Positions 55,374 through 64,000 of a DNA stretch of 64,000 bases are shown in pieces. A program made the position numbers and the translations under genes. Each line of letters starts with the position of its first letter. Within the stretch, counting starts at the first letter, position 1. The notes beneath the pieces were generated by a model. The model searched no databases and was not told the DNA's origin. It saw only the letters and a list, made by a program, of their open reading frames with translations. Source of the DNA: Agrostemma githago (Eukaryota > Streptophyta > Magnoliopsida > Caryophyllales > Caryophyllaceae); contig OY288257.1 in the NCBI GenBank assembly GCA_958450325.1, forward strand, positions 34,056,771 to 34,120,770. Direction: 5' to 3'.

Positions 55374-55783
55374 TGATAAGTGTAGTTTGTAGTGCCTATT
55401 TGTTGTGTTTTGGTCCCATTTTCCTTGTGCAATCGCTCCTTTGGAGCGATTCATGGGCTTCTTATGCTTCCTTTAGTCCGTTTCAGGTTCCCGAGGCCGA
55501 ATTGGAAGAGTTGGAGCGATTCCGACTCAATACATACACATTTTGGAGCCAACGAGATAAAGGAACGATGACTCGAGACCTTAGAATCGACCCCGAGATC
55601 TTGGGACCCAATCCCGAGCCTCCGAAACCCGATCCCGAGTCCCGAGAATCGGTGGGAAGCCCACGAGAGGCAAGGAAGGACCAAAGAGTGTTTAAGGAAG
55701 GCATACAAGACCCATCCCATTCGGGATGGGGTGCTACATTAAGAGGGCTGCTGTGAGCCCATCCCGGTCGGGATGACAGGGCC
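55374..55783 (+). repeat. Athila-like LTR fragment, plus orientation
   Basis: First 410 bp of the same LTR family (TGATAAGTGTAGTTTGTAGT...), in the opposite orientation to all the others. It stops at ATGACAGGGCC, next to minus-oriented internal sequence. Two palindromic sites (55715, 55762) keep the 47-bp spacing. Confidence 0.85.
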
Positions 55784-56581
55784 AACCCATCAAATTTTTA
55801 GGGTTTTTTAAGAATTTTTTCGGAAAAACTACGAAAATAAACTAACTATACTAGAATATCGCTCCCCCACACTTAAATCGAGCCATGTGCTCATGCTCGA
55901 TCGTAGGGTGCGGAGAGACAAAAGAAAAAGAAAAGAAATTACGAAAATAAAGCTAAAAAACAAAAATAGAGTGAAGAAAAGGGTAGAAGGTGTCCGACCG
56001 GGGTGTAGTCAAGTCACCAAGGGCCGAGACAAGAAAAGATATGGATGGGGGAAGAAATAAAAAGAAGGAAATAAAAGGAAATGGGAGGGGAGGGCTAGGT
56101 GTAATCAAGTCACCTAGCCCGGATTCCGCCTAAATCCGACTAAATCCTCAAAAAAGAAAGTGAAAATCTTGTAAAATTTGGATTTTGAAATCACTCTCGA
56201 TGTAGTCACATCATCGAGAGTCGGGAGCAACAACTACCGAGGCCTCGAAGGCCACCAAGATACCATGACTCAAGGTGAAGGGGGCAAACAAGAGAAAAAC
56301 AAGCAATAAAAGACGGAAAAGAAAGGATAGTTGCCGTACCGACCGGTTAGCAACTCACTTGCTCCATCGTCTCAATGATCAATATAGGCGCTTGCTTGTC
56401 GTCTTTGTTGTTATCCCGCTTCAAGCTTGATAAAACCGCATGGTAGAGGTAGTAATGGGGCGAGGGGTGGGATTTGATGTGAATATCGGTCTAAAGTGAG
56501 GAGGAAATGAGGTGAAGGTATGGAAATGAAGTATGTGGGTGGTATGATATGAGCAAGGAAGGTAGGGAGGTTGGGTGGGGG

Positions 56582-56807
56582 TATATAATGGATGGGTGAG
56601 CTTAAATGTCGAAGAAGAGGCACCAAAAAGGAGTAAGGGACCATCCCGGTCGGGTTGGATGGTCCTGGTCGGGAAGTCTCACTCATCCAGATCGGGAAGC
56701 TCTCGTCCCGGTCGGGATGACACTCCAGTGGACTCGATTTTTGGCACCCTCATCCCGATCGGGACGGCCCCATCCCGGTCGGGACGACACACCCTTCCCG
56801 GTCGGGA
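56582..56807 (-). promoter_or_regulatory. Internal palindrome array with TATA-like box, second copy
   Basis: Sites start at 56644, 56663, 56686, 56706, 56753, 56773 and 56796 (spacings 19, 23, 20, 47, 20, 23), and a TATATAA run (56582-56588) ends 56 bp before the first. Spacing and TATA distance equal those at 15643-15888, although several sites carry substitutions. Confidence 0.5.
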
Positions 56808-57123
56808 AGGGTCTTCATGACTCCCATGACCCCAAAAACCGACTCCTTTACTCACGATCCAAGCTCTATCACTAACCACTCCTTTCTAGGAGTCACCTTC
56901 ACTTCACCTATCACAATAAACTCAAAGTACACATCAAATTCACTCCCTCACATCGCTCATCAAAATACCAAATCAATTACAAGAATCCCACAAAAACAAA
57001 CAAAACCGAGAAACAAAACTACACAAATACTAACACAAGTATTCTAAAGATGAGGAGAGGGGAATATACAACATGACGGTTCTTTAGGAAATCCATCAAA
57101 CCTAGAATGGTGGACTCCATTCT

Positions 57124-58461
57124 TCAACCGTAGCCCTCAAGGGCATGGAGGAGCAAGTCGAACGCACTACCGACATCATAGTGAAGGCCCAAGAAGCGCT
57201 CGAGCTTAACCGACCTCCACGGCCTCCAAGGAGGAGGCAAGAAGTAGGAATCCTCAAAAGACCCGTTATCATCTTTCACATTGTCTCCGGGGTCTATCCA
57301 TCCTACGAGCTTCACCGAACTCTTCCTCCCTAAGCATTGCCTCCAATCACAAGCAAGCTTCATCTCCAAGAAACAAGGCACAAAAAGCGGTTTTGGCCTC
57401 ATCTCCTCGATGCACACCACCACACTTGCCTCAAGTGGTGGTTCCCCATCTTCATCACTCGGCCCCACATCATCTTGGAGGATAGGATCGAAACTTCTAC
57501 CGGCGGTTTCAATCTCCTCCAAGTCATTGCTTGGCTCACTTTCTAGAGGCTCTTGATGCTTATCCACATTCTCGGACAAGGGCAACTCGAGGCTCACAAT
57601 TTCACCCAACAACTCTACAAACTCCACCAAACCATCCCACTCACTATCCTCCTCCAATTCTTCACCAACGATGCCTTCACCAAGAGTCATCTCCTCATTC
57701 GTCTCTTTTTGGGTAGACGATTGAGGTTCTTCAAAGCAAACTTCTCTATCAAAGGGAACTACATCGGCGGCTTCGTAATTCGGTTGCTCCTCTTTCTCAA
57801 GTGGGCACCCTCCATCTAAATATGATGCTCGGGATAAAGACATCACGGTTTGAACCGATAATGCATTTAAATGAGCATTGCTTGCCTCGTTTCCCCTTCG
57901 AATTTGGGCCAAGAGTTCCCTATTCTTTTGCAATTGGATGGCCATTTCTTGTTGCATTTGAAGCATCGATTGATGAAACTCCAAGTTTGACGATTGGTGG
58001 TCATTGGGGTCTTGTAAGGCTCCTTGATAATCTTGATGATGCCCAAAGGGTTGGGCATCATATTGTTGGAAGCTAGGTTGGGGTGATTGGTAGTATTGTG
58101 GGTCATAGGGTTCATATTTTGGTTGGGGTGGAGGGTAATATTGTGGGTCTTGGGGGTATTGGCTTCCATACGGTGAATCTTGATTGAACATGGTGGGTTC
58201 ACAATCATAGCTCGAGTAATAGTCACCATGCTCATAGGATTGGTAATCGTTCACTTGTTGGTAGCCGTTTTCATATCCTTGAGGCTCATACCCACTAGAG
58301 TCACCCCAAGAAGCTTGATAGTGGTAGGGGAATGTCATGTCATACCCTTGGTTCATGGAAGAAGAGTGGTAGCTTATATCGGCTCCCGAGTGTGTGGAGT
58401 TTAGATCAAACCCCATGCTCGCTCGAAAATCGTAGTCCATACCCGGTTGGAAACCACTCAT
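57124..58461 (-). CDS. Unrecognised Y/Q-rich ORF of a non-autonomous LTR element
   Basis: Uninterrupted 445-residue ORF that I do not recognise. Residues 1-150 are rich in Y, Q, S, G, P and D with repeats such as YDPQYYQSPQPSFQQYD (prion-like composition). Residues 160-215 look like a coiled coil (FHQSMLQMQQEMAIQLQKN, then ELLAQIRRGNEASNAHL). Residues 220-350 are acidic. The C-terminal part looks folded: KPLFVPCFLEMKLACDW, CLGRKSSVKLVGWIDPGDN, PPPWRPWRSVKLERFLGLHY, ending DLLLHALEGYG. There is no capsid domain, zinc knuckle or protease motif. It takes the place of gag-protease between the leader hairpin and the shared 3' region. Possibilities: a highly diverged Gag-like RNA-binding protein or a captured gene. 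Confidence 0.75.
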   Translation of the reverse strand: MSGFQPGMDYDFRASMGFDLNSTHSGADISYHSSSMNQGYDMTFPYHYQASWGDSSGYEPQGYENGYQQVNDYQSYEHGDYYSSYDCEPTMFNQDSPYGSQYPQDPQYYPPPQPKYEPYDPQYYQSPQPSFQQYDAQPFGHHQDYQGALQDPNDHQSSNLEFHQSMLQMQQEMAIQLQKNRELLAQIRRGNEASNAHLNALSVQTVMSLSRASYLDGGCPLEKEEQPNYEAADVVPFDREVCFEEPQSSTQKETNEEMTLGEGIVGEELEEDSEWDGLVEFVELLGEIVSLELPLSENVDKHQEPLESEPSNDLEEIETAGRSFDPILQDDVGPSDEDGEPPLEASVVVCIEEMRPKPLFVPCFLEMKLACDWRQCLGRKSSVKLVGWIDPGDNVKDDNGSFEDSYFLPPPWRPWRSVKLERFLGLHYDVGSAFDLLLHALEGYG

Positions 58462-58555
58462 TCTAGCAACCGTCCGTTTAAGCGGCTTTGAGTTGCAAGA
58501 AGAAGATAATCACCACCTCTAAGCACAAACTGTAGACTAAGAACAAACATGAGAA

Positions 58556-58580
58556 GTCTAGTGCTTTTTGGGCACTAGAC
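58556..58580 (-). other. Leader stem-loop, copy 2
   Basis: GTCTAGTGC pairs with GCACTAGAC (9 bp) across a 7-nt loop, between the primer site and the ORF start. Compared with 60317-60341, the second pair is T-A instead of C-G, so pairing is kept. Confidence 0.55.
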
Positions 58581-58692
58581 AAGAGAGAAATAAATCACAC
58601 ACACAGGAAGCAAAGTAACCAAAAGAAAAAAGAAAACACAAACACAAAGACAAAGTCAAGCAAATAGGAAAACAAAGTCTAAACTAGCACCG

Positions 58693-58710
58693 TCCCCGGC
58701 AATGGCGCCA
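58693..58710 (-). other. Primer-binding site, tRNA-Asp type, copy 2
   Basis: Matches the site at 19668-19685 with one mismatch (ATGG for ACGG on the plus strand), 3 nt from the LTR. Confidence 0.82.
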
Positions 58711-58713
58711 AAT

Positions 58714-60148
58714 TGATGGGAGGGATTTGTCGTGGAATCCCAACCGTCAATAAAATAACCGGCTATTCCTACGGTAGATAGGGCAAGTCGGGTCGAATCC
58801 ACGGGGAGGGTAATGTATAGCCTAGACTAAAGTTGCCTAAATACGAGACTAAGTCAACGAGCTAAGCTAGAGAATAATGAGAAGGGAGGAGACTAGACTA
58901 TGACTAAGGTAACAACTAAGGAAAACGGGCTAGGATTAGGTCGGGGTCAAAGGGGTAACAGAATGGTCAAGGGAGGACTAGAATGAAGGAGGTAGTAGGG
59001 TGATCTAGGTTGGTCCGGGCTCTCGCAACTTAGACTCACCTAGAGGTTCCACCTAAAACCCATCTCGGCGACACACAACACAAACGGAGTTCTAGCATGC
59101 TATAGGCCTAGGTCGAAACCGGGCTCTCGCAACTTACACCGACCTAGGGGTCGTCCTCACCGGGCTCTCGCAACTTAATGAGGGAACCGAACCCACAAAC
59201 AAACTAATACCCACAAAAGAAAAGCAAGAAAATAAGCATTCGTACATACTTAGTCATTCAAGCAATTCAACAAACATGTGATGTGCATCAAACAAGAGGA
59301 AACCCAAATCTTCCACCAACATCTCTAACAAACCCTTCATCACCCAATTAACACCTTAATCACCTTACTAACCCTAGAAAGAATACTACTCTAACATATC
59401 TAATCTATAACTAACACTAACAAGAGGAACAATCATAAGAAACAAAACAAACATAAACAAACTCAACCAAACTAACAAGAACAAGAACAAACAATGATAA
59501 AGATTCAAACTTGAATGAATAAAACAAGATTAAGAGTAGAAGAGAAGAGGATTATACCAAACTAGTGAAGGAGAAAGAACAAAACTTGCATTAATGAAGA
59601 AAACCCAAAACAAACATCCAAGGTTGTCAAGCTTGGAGAAGATCTTGAAGAATTCCCTTAATACAAGTACTAATCTAAGATTAACTACTAATTATCGACT
59701 AAGCTACACTAATCTAATCTAATCTAACCTAAAGTAGTCTAGGGTTTAAAGTCTAATGGAGTGCATATGCTTTACAAAACAAGGGAAGGGTATATATAGG
59801 GTTTAAGAATGAAAGGAGAAGAAGGAAAGCAAAGCACGGCAGCAGCACGCCCGTCCCGGCCGGGACGGGGTGGTCCCGGTCGGGACGAGGTCGGTCCCGG
59901 TCGGGACGCCACCCTCCCGATCGGGATGGGCCCTGGTCAGTAGCCTCCATGTTTGTGCACCACATTCCGAACGGGATGAGCTTATCCCGAACGGGATGAG
60001 CCTTGTAGGCCTCCATTATGCACTTTTTGGTCCCTCCTTGCTTCTCATGGGCTTCTCACCGATTCTCGGGACTCGGGATTGGGTCTTGGAGGATCGGGAT
60101 TGGGTCCCGAGGTCTCGGGGTCGATTCCAAGGCATCGAGTCATCGTTC
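58714..60148 (-). repeat. Athila-like LTR, diverged and truncated
   Basis: The 3' tip reads ...CCCATCA at 58714; the U3 tip is missing because the sequence jumps into a gag fragment near 60148. It contains a TATATATA box (59791-59798) and palindromic sites at 59854, 59874, 59895, 59915, 59965 and 59985 (spacings 20, 21, 20, 50, 20; first site 56 bp from TATA). It is clearly diverged from the LTRs at 11.7, 19.7 and 60.5 kb. Confidence 0.85.
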
Positions 60149-60287
60149 GTTGGGCTTGCCCTTGATGAGTGGTGCTTGCACTTAGTTGAGAGATCCTAAC
60201 CCGATTAATCGTCCATTGGCGAAAGGCTCGAAAGAGTCTCTCCGGCTCTGGATTAAAGAGATAGAAGTCGCCTCCCCTCCTAGGCAT
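60149..60287 (-). pseudogene. Gag start fragment fused to an LTR
   Basis: Encodes the first 46 residues of the Athila-like Gag (MPRRGGDFYLFNPEPERLF, then HQGQAQ), then breaks directly into LTR sequence at about 60148. It is preceded by the hairpin leader and primer site of the LTR at 60513. It marks the remains of a minus-strand gag element to the left of that LTR. Confidence 0.85.
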
Positions 60288-60316
60288 ACACTACACACTA
60301 GAACAAACGTAAGAAC

Positions 60317-60341
60317 GCCTAGTGCTTTATGGGCACTAGGC
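60317..60341 (-). other. Leader stem-loop, copy 3
   Basis: GCCTAGTGC pairs with GCACTAGGC (9 bp) across a 7-nt loop, upstream of the gag fragment's ATG. Confidence 0.55.
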
Positions 60342-60491
60342 AACAACAATGACAAACACAACTAGAGACAAAGAGAAAAGAAAGCTAAGGAAAGAAGAGA
60401 AACTAGAAAATATTCACAAGAGAAGATGGGAGAGCACAAAGAAGGGTAACTAAGTCTAGAAATAAGCAAACTAAGTCTAAACAATGCACCG

Positions 60492-60509
60492 TCTCCGGCA
60501 ACGGCGCCA
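60492..60509 (-). other. Primer-binding site, tRNA-Asp type, copy 3
   Basis: Plus-strand TCTCCGGCAACGGCGCCA, one mismatch from the site at 19668-19685. It adjoins the LTR starting at 60513. Confidence 0.82.
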
Positions 60510-60512
60510 AAT

Positions 60513-62111
60513 TGATGGTAAGGATTCGTCACGTCCCTAGCCAACAATAAAACACCGACTAACCTAGTGGGTAGCTAGGGTAAGTCGGGATCGATTCCAC
60601 GAGGACGGTATATCAAGGTTTAGACTAGGTCGGCCTACAACGAGACTAAATTACCAAACAAACACAAAGAAGCGATAAATGGAAAACTATTAAAGAGGAA
60701 GAGTAAGAACTAGACTAACACTAGAGATTAACTAAACGATAAAACTAACGGAAATGATGGCTAACTAAGAGGATTAACACAAATATGGAAAGAAGTGGGG
60801 TAGGTCGGGTTCATAGGAGTAGAAGGGTAATTGGGGTGATCAAGGGTATAGGTGTCTCCTAGTTGTTAGGGTCGATCCGGGCTCTCGCAACTTAAACCGA
60901 TGCCAAGGAGGGTCCGGGCTCTCGCAACTTAGACCCTAGTCCACGCTCTCGCGACTAAACTATTCTCGACATTTCCACAAAATAAGCAATCAATGAGAAG
61001 ATGCACACAAGTATGGGAAGCATGGCCACTACAACTCACACAAGCATAACAACAAACACATAGAGTGCCTACAATGTGACTAACAACAAAGATGTAACCT
61101 TTTCCCCTTAATCAACCCTAATCATCCATAATCTACCCCTAATCCCCCTACTAGCCCCACAAGAAAACTACTCACTCATTATTAAGAGAAAACCAACAAT
61201 CATAAGAGAAATCAATGTCACAAAACAAGCATCCATTATCATTAACAAGAACAATAACAATAACAATAACAATAAGAAAGAAACTTGAATAAATAATAAA
61301 GACTAAGGATGAAAAGATTATACCAACAATAGGATGAACAAAAGATGAAAACTTGTATTAATGAGAAACCCAAATACAATCCCAAGGTTGTCAATCTTGG
61401 AACAATCTTCAAGAATCCCTTAATCCAAGACTAATTACAATAATTAACTAAGGATTAAAGAGAGATTAAAACTAATGAGAGTAGCAATAATCTAGGGTTT
61501 TGAATGATAATGGAGGCTTAAACTAATCTAGGGTAAGATAAGATGTCTTAAAATTACAAGAAGGGAGTATATATATGGGTACAAGAATGAAGGAGAAGAA
61601 AGAAAAAGAGTCGTGCAGCAGCATCACGGTCCCGACCGGGACGGATCATCCCGATCGGGACGGCCCTGTCATCCCGACCGGGACGGGATGATCCCGACCG
61701 GGATGGGCTCACAGCAGCCCTCTTAATGTAGCACCCCATCCCGAACGGGATGAAGCCATCCCGAACGGGATGGGTCTTGTATGCCTTCCTTAAACACTCT
61801 TTGGTCCTTCCTTGCCTCTCGTGGGCTTCCCACCGATTCTCGGGACTCGCGATCGGGTCTCGGAGGCTCGGGATTGGGTCCCAAGGTCTCGGGGTCGATT
61901 TTAAGGTCTCGAGTCATCGTTCCTTTATCTCGTTGGCTCCAAAATGTGTATGTATTGAGTCGAAATCGCTCCAACTCTTCCAATTCGGCCTCGGGAACCT
62001 GAAACGGACTAAAGGAAGCATAAGAAGCCCATGAATCGCTCCAAAGGAGCGACTCCACAAGGAAAATGGGACCAAAACACAACAAATAGGCACTACAAAC
62101 TACACTTATCA
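60513..62111 (-). repeat. Shared Athila-like LTR
   Basis: Complete 1599-bp LTR with TGAT...ATCA ends. A primer site, leader and gag start lie on its left, and a polypurine tract on its right. It is therefore the 5' LTR of a (deleted) left element and the 3' LTR of the element that continues to the right. This is the hallmark of a tandem formed by LTR recombination. Confidence 0.88.
61568..61770 (-). promoter_or_regulatory. Promoter module of the shared LTR
   Basis: A TATATATAT box (61568-61576) with palindromic sites at 61630, 61649, 61672, 61692, 61739 and 61759 (spacings 19, 23, 20, 47, 20). The first site is 54 bp from TATA. The spacings match those of the internal module at 15705-15876. 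Confidence 0.6.
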
Positions 62112-64000
62112 ACTCCCCCACACTTAACCCTTACTCGCCCTCGAGTAAGCACATACTAACTACTACACTAGCCGAATGGGTATTAGCGCACCCTACGCCC
62201 CTTCAACTCACGCGAGTGCACTTAGAGGACAAGTGCACTCCGCAAGGCAAGTTGGGTCTTGCGACAAAACTGTGGGTGCAACCGGACACAAAACACACAA
62301 ACAAACAAACATACGAACAAACACATAAATGGTTGCACCCAAAAACAAAAGAAATACCACTTCCCTCAAAAAGCGGTGAATGAAACACCGGTTTAGGACT
62401 CGAGGTAAGTGACAACGTTCCCAAGCTAGCAATACAATCCAAGGTGGACTAAACCCTAATAGTATGACGATAAAGCAACAAAAACGTTGGTAACTTACCT
62501 AGGTCCTCCTAACTTTCTAAAAACGTACTAGGGGACGATCGGCGGAGTGGAAAAGTGAAGAACCACGGTGTTAGTCGACACTGTAGGTAAGTGAGACCCC
62601 GCCCCCTTTAGCGTGAGCTAAGAGGGTCGTCCCGTGTCCAAAACCGCCTAACTAGTCCAAGTAAAAAGGTGGAAAACATGCAAAATGAGGGAAGACCGAC
62701 TAATGCCGCTATCATCCTTCCTCAGGACTCGGTCCTTTGGTAGGCTCTTCACGGCAAAAGTCGGAAAGAGGCTTATTTTTGTGGGGATTTCTTTTTGTGA
62801 GACGGGTTTTCTTTTGGCATTTTCTTTCTTTTCGACGTTTTTGCTTGTTTGTTGCCATGCCATTTCTTTTTTTCTTCTTTTCTATTTTCTTTTTGGCTTT
62901 TGTGCCCTTTTCTTTTTCTTCATTTCTTTTCTTTCTTTCATTTTTTTCTTTCTTTTTCTTTTCTTTGCCCTTTTTGGCAAGATTTGGCTTTGTTGGCAAT
63001 TTCAATGTATAACAAGAAGGAGAGAATCAACAATTTGCATTTTATTTGTGTGGGTATGTGTGGGAGGTAGGGTAATGGGTGAGTCGGGACGGCGCCTTCC
63101 CTTCAAACCCACAAAAAGTGGAGAACTTGGACTAATCAAACAATCCTAGACACGGTCACCTAAGGGACGAGACTCGGTAACCAAGGCCTTTTCACACCGT
63201 GGGTGGTCATAATGGTCAAAATGCAAATCTCGTAGTAAATCTCTAGTAAACTAGGTGGACTCAAGGTAAAGGACCAACGAATTCATTGATTTAGGGTCAT
63301 TCTACTAGGCTAAGGTCCAAGACTCGATTTACACTCACACACTAGCCTCTAAACCGGGCTTTCGAAAATGGTTTACACACACGACACAAATACACATACA
63401 AAACAAAGACTCAACGAAAACGAACGAAAGGAAAAGAAACAAAAAGGCGACAAAATAAAACAAGACAAAACAAACAAATAACAAACACCACCCCGATAAT
63501 CTATACAAGTCACCAAATCCACCACAAAAATGTACAAGCTCCACCCGAGCACACCTGAACACAACCATCTCCAAACATCACAAGGAATAAAGGAGAAAAA
63601 GGGATAAGACGTTACCGGAAATTTTTAGAGCTTTCCAAATTCATTGACGATTAGAGCAACCTATAAAGACAAAGGGAGGCAAAACACGCACACAAACAAA
63701 TATACGACACAAAGACACAAAATGAAAACACAAAAGAGAATCTTTTTGATTTTTGTGAAAAAATTTCAAATTTTTAGGGTTTTTAAAGGTTTTTTCGAAA
63801 AAGGAGAAAATAAAACTAACTACGATAGAATATCACTCCCCCACACTTAAATCGAGCAATGTCCTCATATGCTCAATCGTAGTGTGCGGAGAGACAAAAG
63901 AAGAAGAAAAGAAACTACGAAAATAAAGCTAAAAATCAAAAATGAAGATGAAGAAAAGTGTAGAAAGTGTCCGGCCGGGGTGTAGTCAAGTCATCATGGG
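62112..64000 (-). mobile_element. 3' internal region of an Athila-like element leaving the window
   Basis: Starts with the polypurine tract (62112-62125) and aligns with 13190-15080 of the complete element. It includes the purine-rich tract (about 62785-62985) and the GTGTCCGGCCGGGGTGTAGT segment near the window end. No coding sequence. Its ORF and 5' LTR lie to the right of the window. Confidence 0.88.

Larger units (their letters stand above)
55790..60148 (-). mobile_element. Athila-like element with a Y/Q-rich ORF, truncated
   Basis: In sense order: LTR (60148-58714, its 5' tip missing), tRNA-Asp-type primer site, leader hairpin, a 445-codon ORF (58461-57124), and non-coding DNA homologous to 14.85-16.2 kb. 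The 3' end, polypurine tract and 3' LTR are missing, cut at about 55790. It shares LTR, primer site, leader and 3' region with the gag-protease element at 11668-21279 but has different coding content. Confidence 0.82.

Overview
This is nuclear DNA of a flowering plant, probably from repeat-rich (pericentromeric-type) heterochromatin. Evidence for a plant: Athila- and Tat/Ogre-type Ty3/gypsy elements with plant-type tRNA primer sites, CACTA transposons, a plant L1-type LINE with a zf-RVT tail, and AAACCCTAA (telo-box) motifs behind TATA boxes. The species cannot be told. I find no intact host gene; the only host-like coding sequence is two gene scraps carried inside a CACTA transposon.

Layout. 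1-962: a foldback MITE that is almost one long hairpin. 1495-1592: a Stowaway-type MITE. 2195-3035: an old LINE reverse-transcriptase relic. 3036-23488: a minus-strand Tat element (copy A) cut up by a CACTA with captured gene fragments (5074-7845, TSD AAT), a second CACTA (7868-10174, TSD AGT) and a complete Athila-like gag-protease element (11668-21279, TSD AATAG). 23489-51481: a plus-strand Tat element, interrupted by a LINE (24105-28681, 14-bp TSD) and by a minus-strand triple-LTR Tat array (32438-50307, TSD CCTAC). 51481-55373: a CACTA transposase scrap joined to a decayed Athila gag-pro-RT relic. 55374-64000: Athila-family LTRs and internal regions on the minus strand, one carrying an unrecognised tyrosine/glutamine-rich ORF in place of gag-protease, plus a shared LTR leading into an element that runs off the window.

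Most notable. (1) Both unrelated LTR families carry arrays of short CpG-containing palindromes (Tat: CTCGRYCGAG; Athila-like: CCCGRYCGGG, which differ by one symmetric base pair). They lie at a fixed distance from the TATA box, with start-to-start spacings of 19-23 bp and 47-51 bp that hold across diverged copies. This looks like a helically phased regulatory array. (2) The same palindrome/TATA module occurs a second time inside the Athila-like elements, about 0.3 kb past the ORF. (3) The triple-LTR array preserves its origin: the middle LTR is a hybrid of the outer two, with the crossover confined to about 140 bp. (4) The Athila-like shell exists with two different coding contents, gag-protease or a Y/Q-rich ORF.

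How the parts work together. None of the LTR elements in view encodes a complete polymerase. The Tat copies carry only a capsid-type gag, the Athila-like ones gag-protease or the Y/Q-rich ORF, so all would depend on autonomous relatives elsewhere for reverse transcription and integration. All element boundaries come from reading terminal motifs and duplications by eye; family names rest on motif recognition, not on searches.
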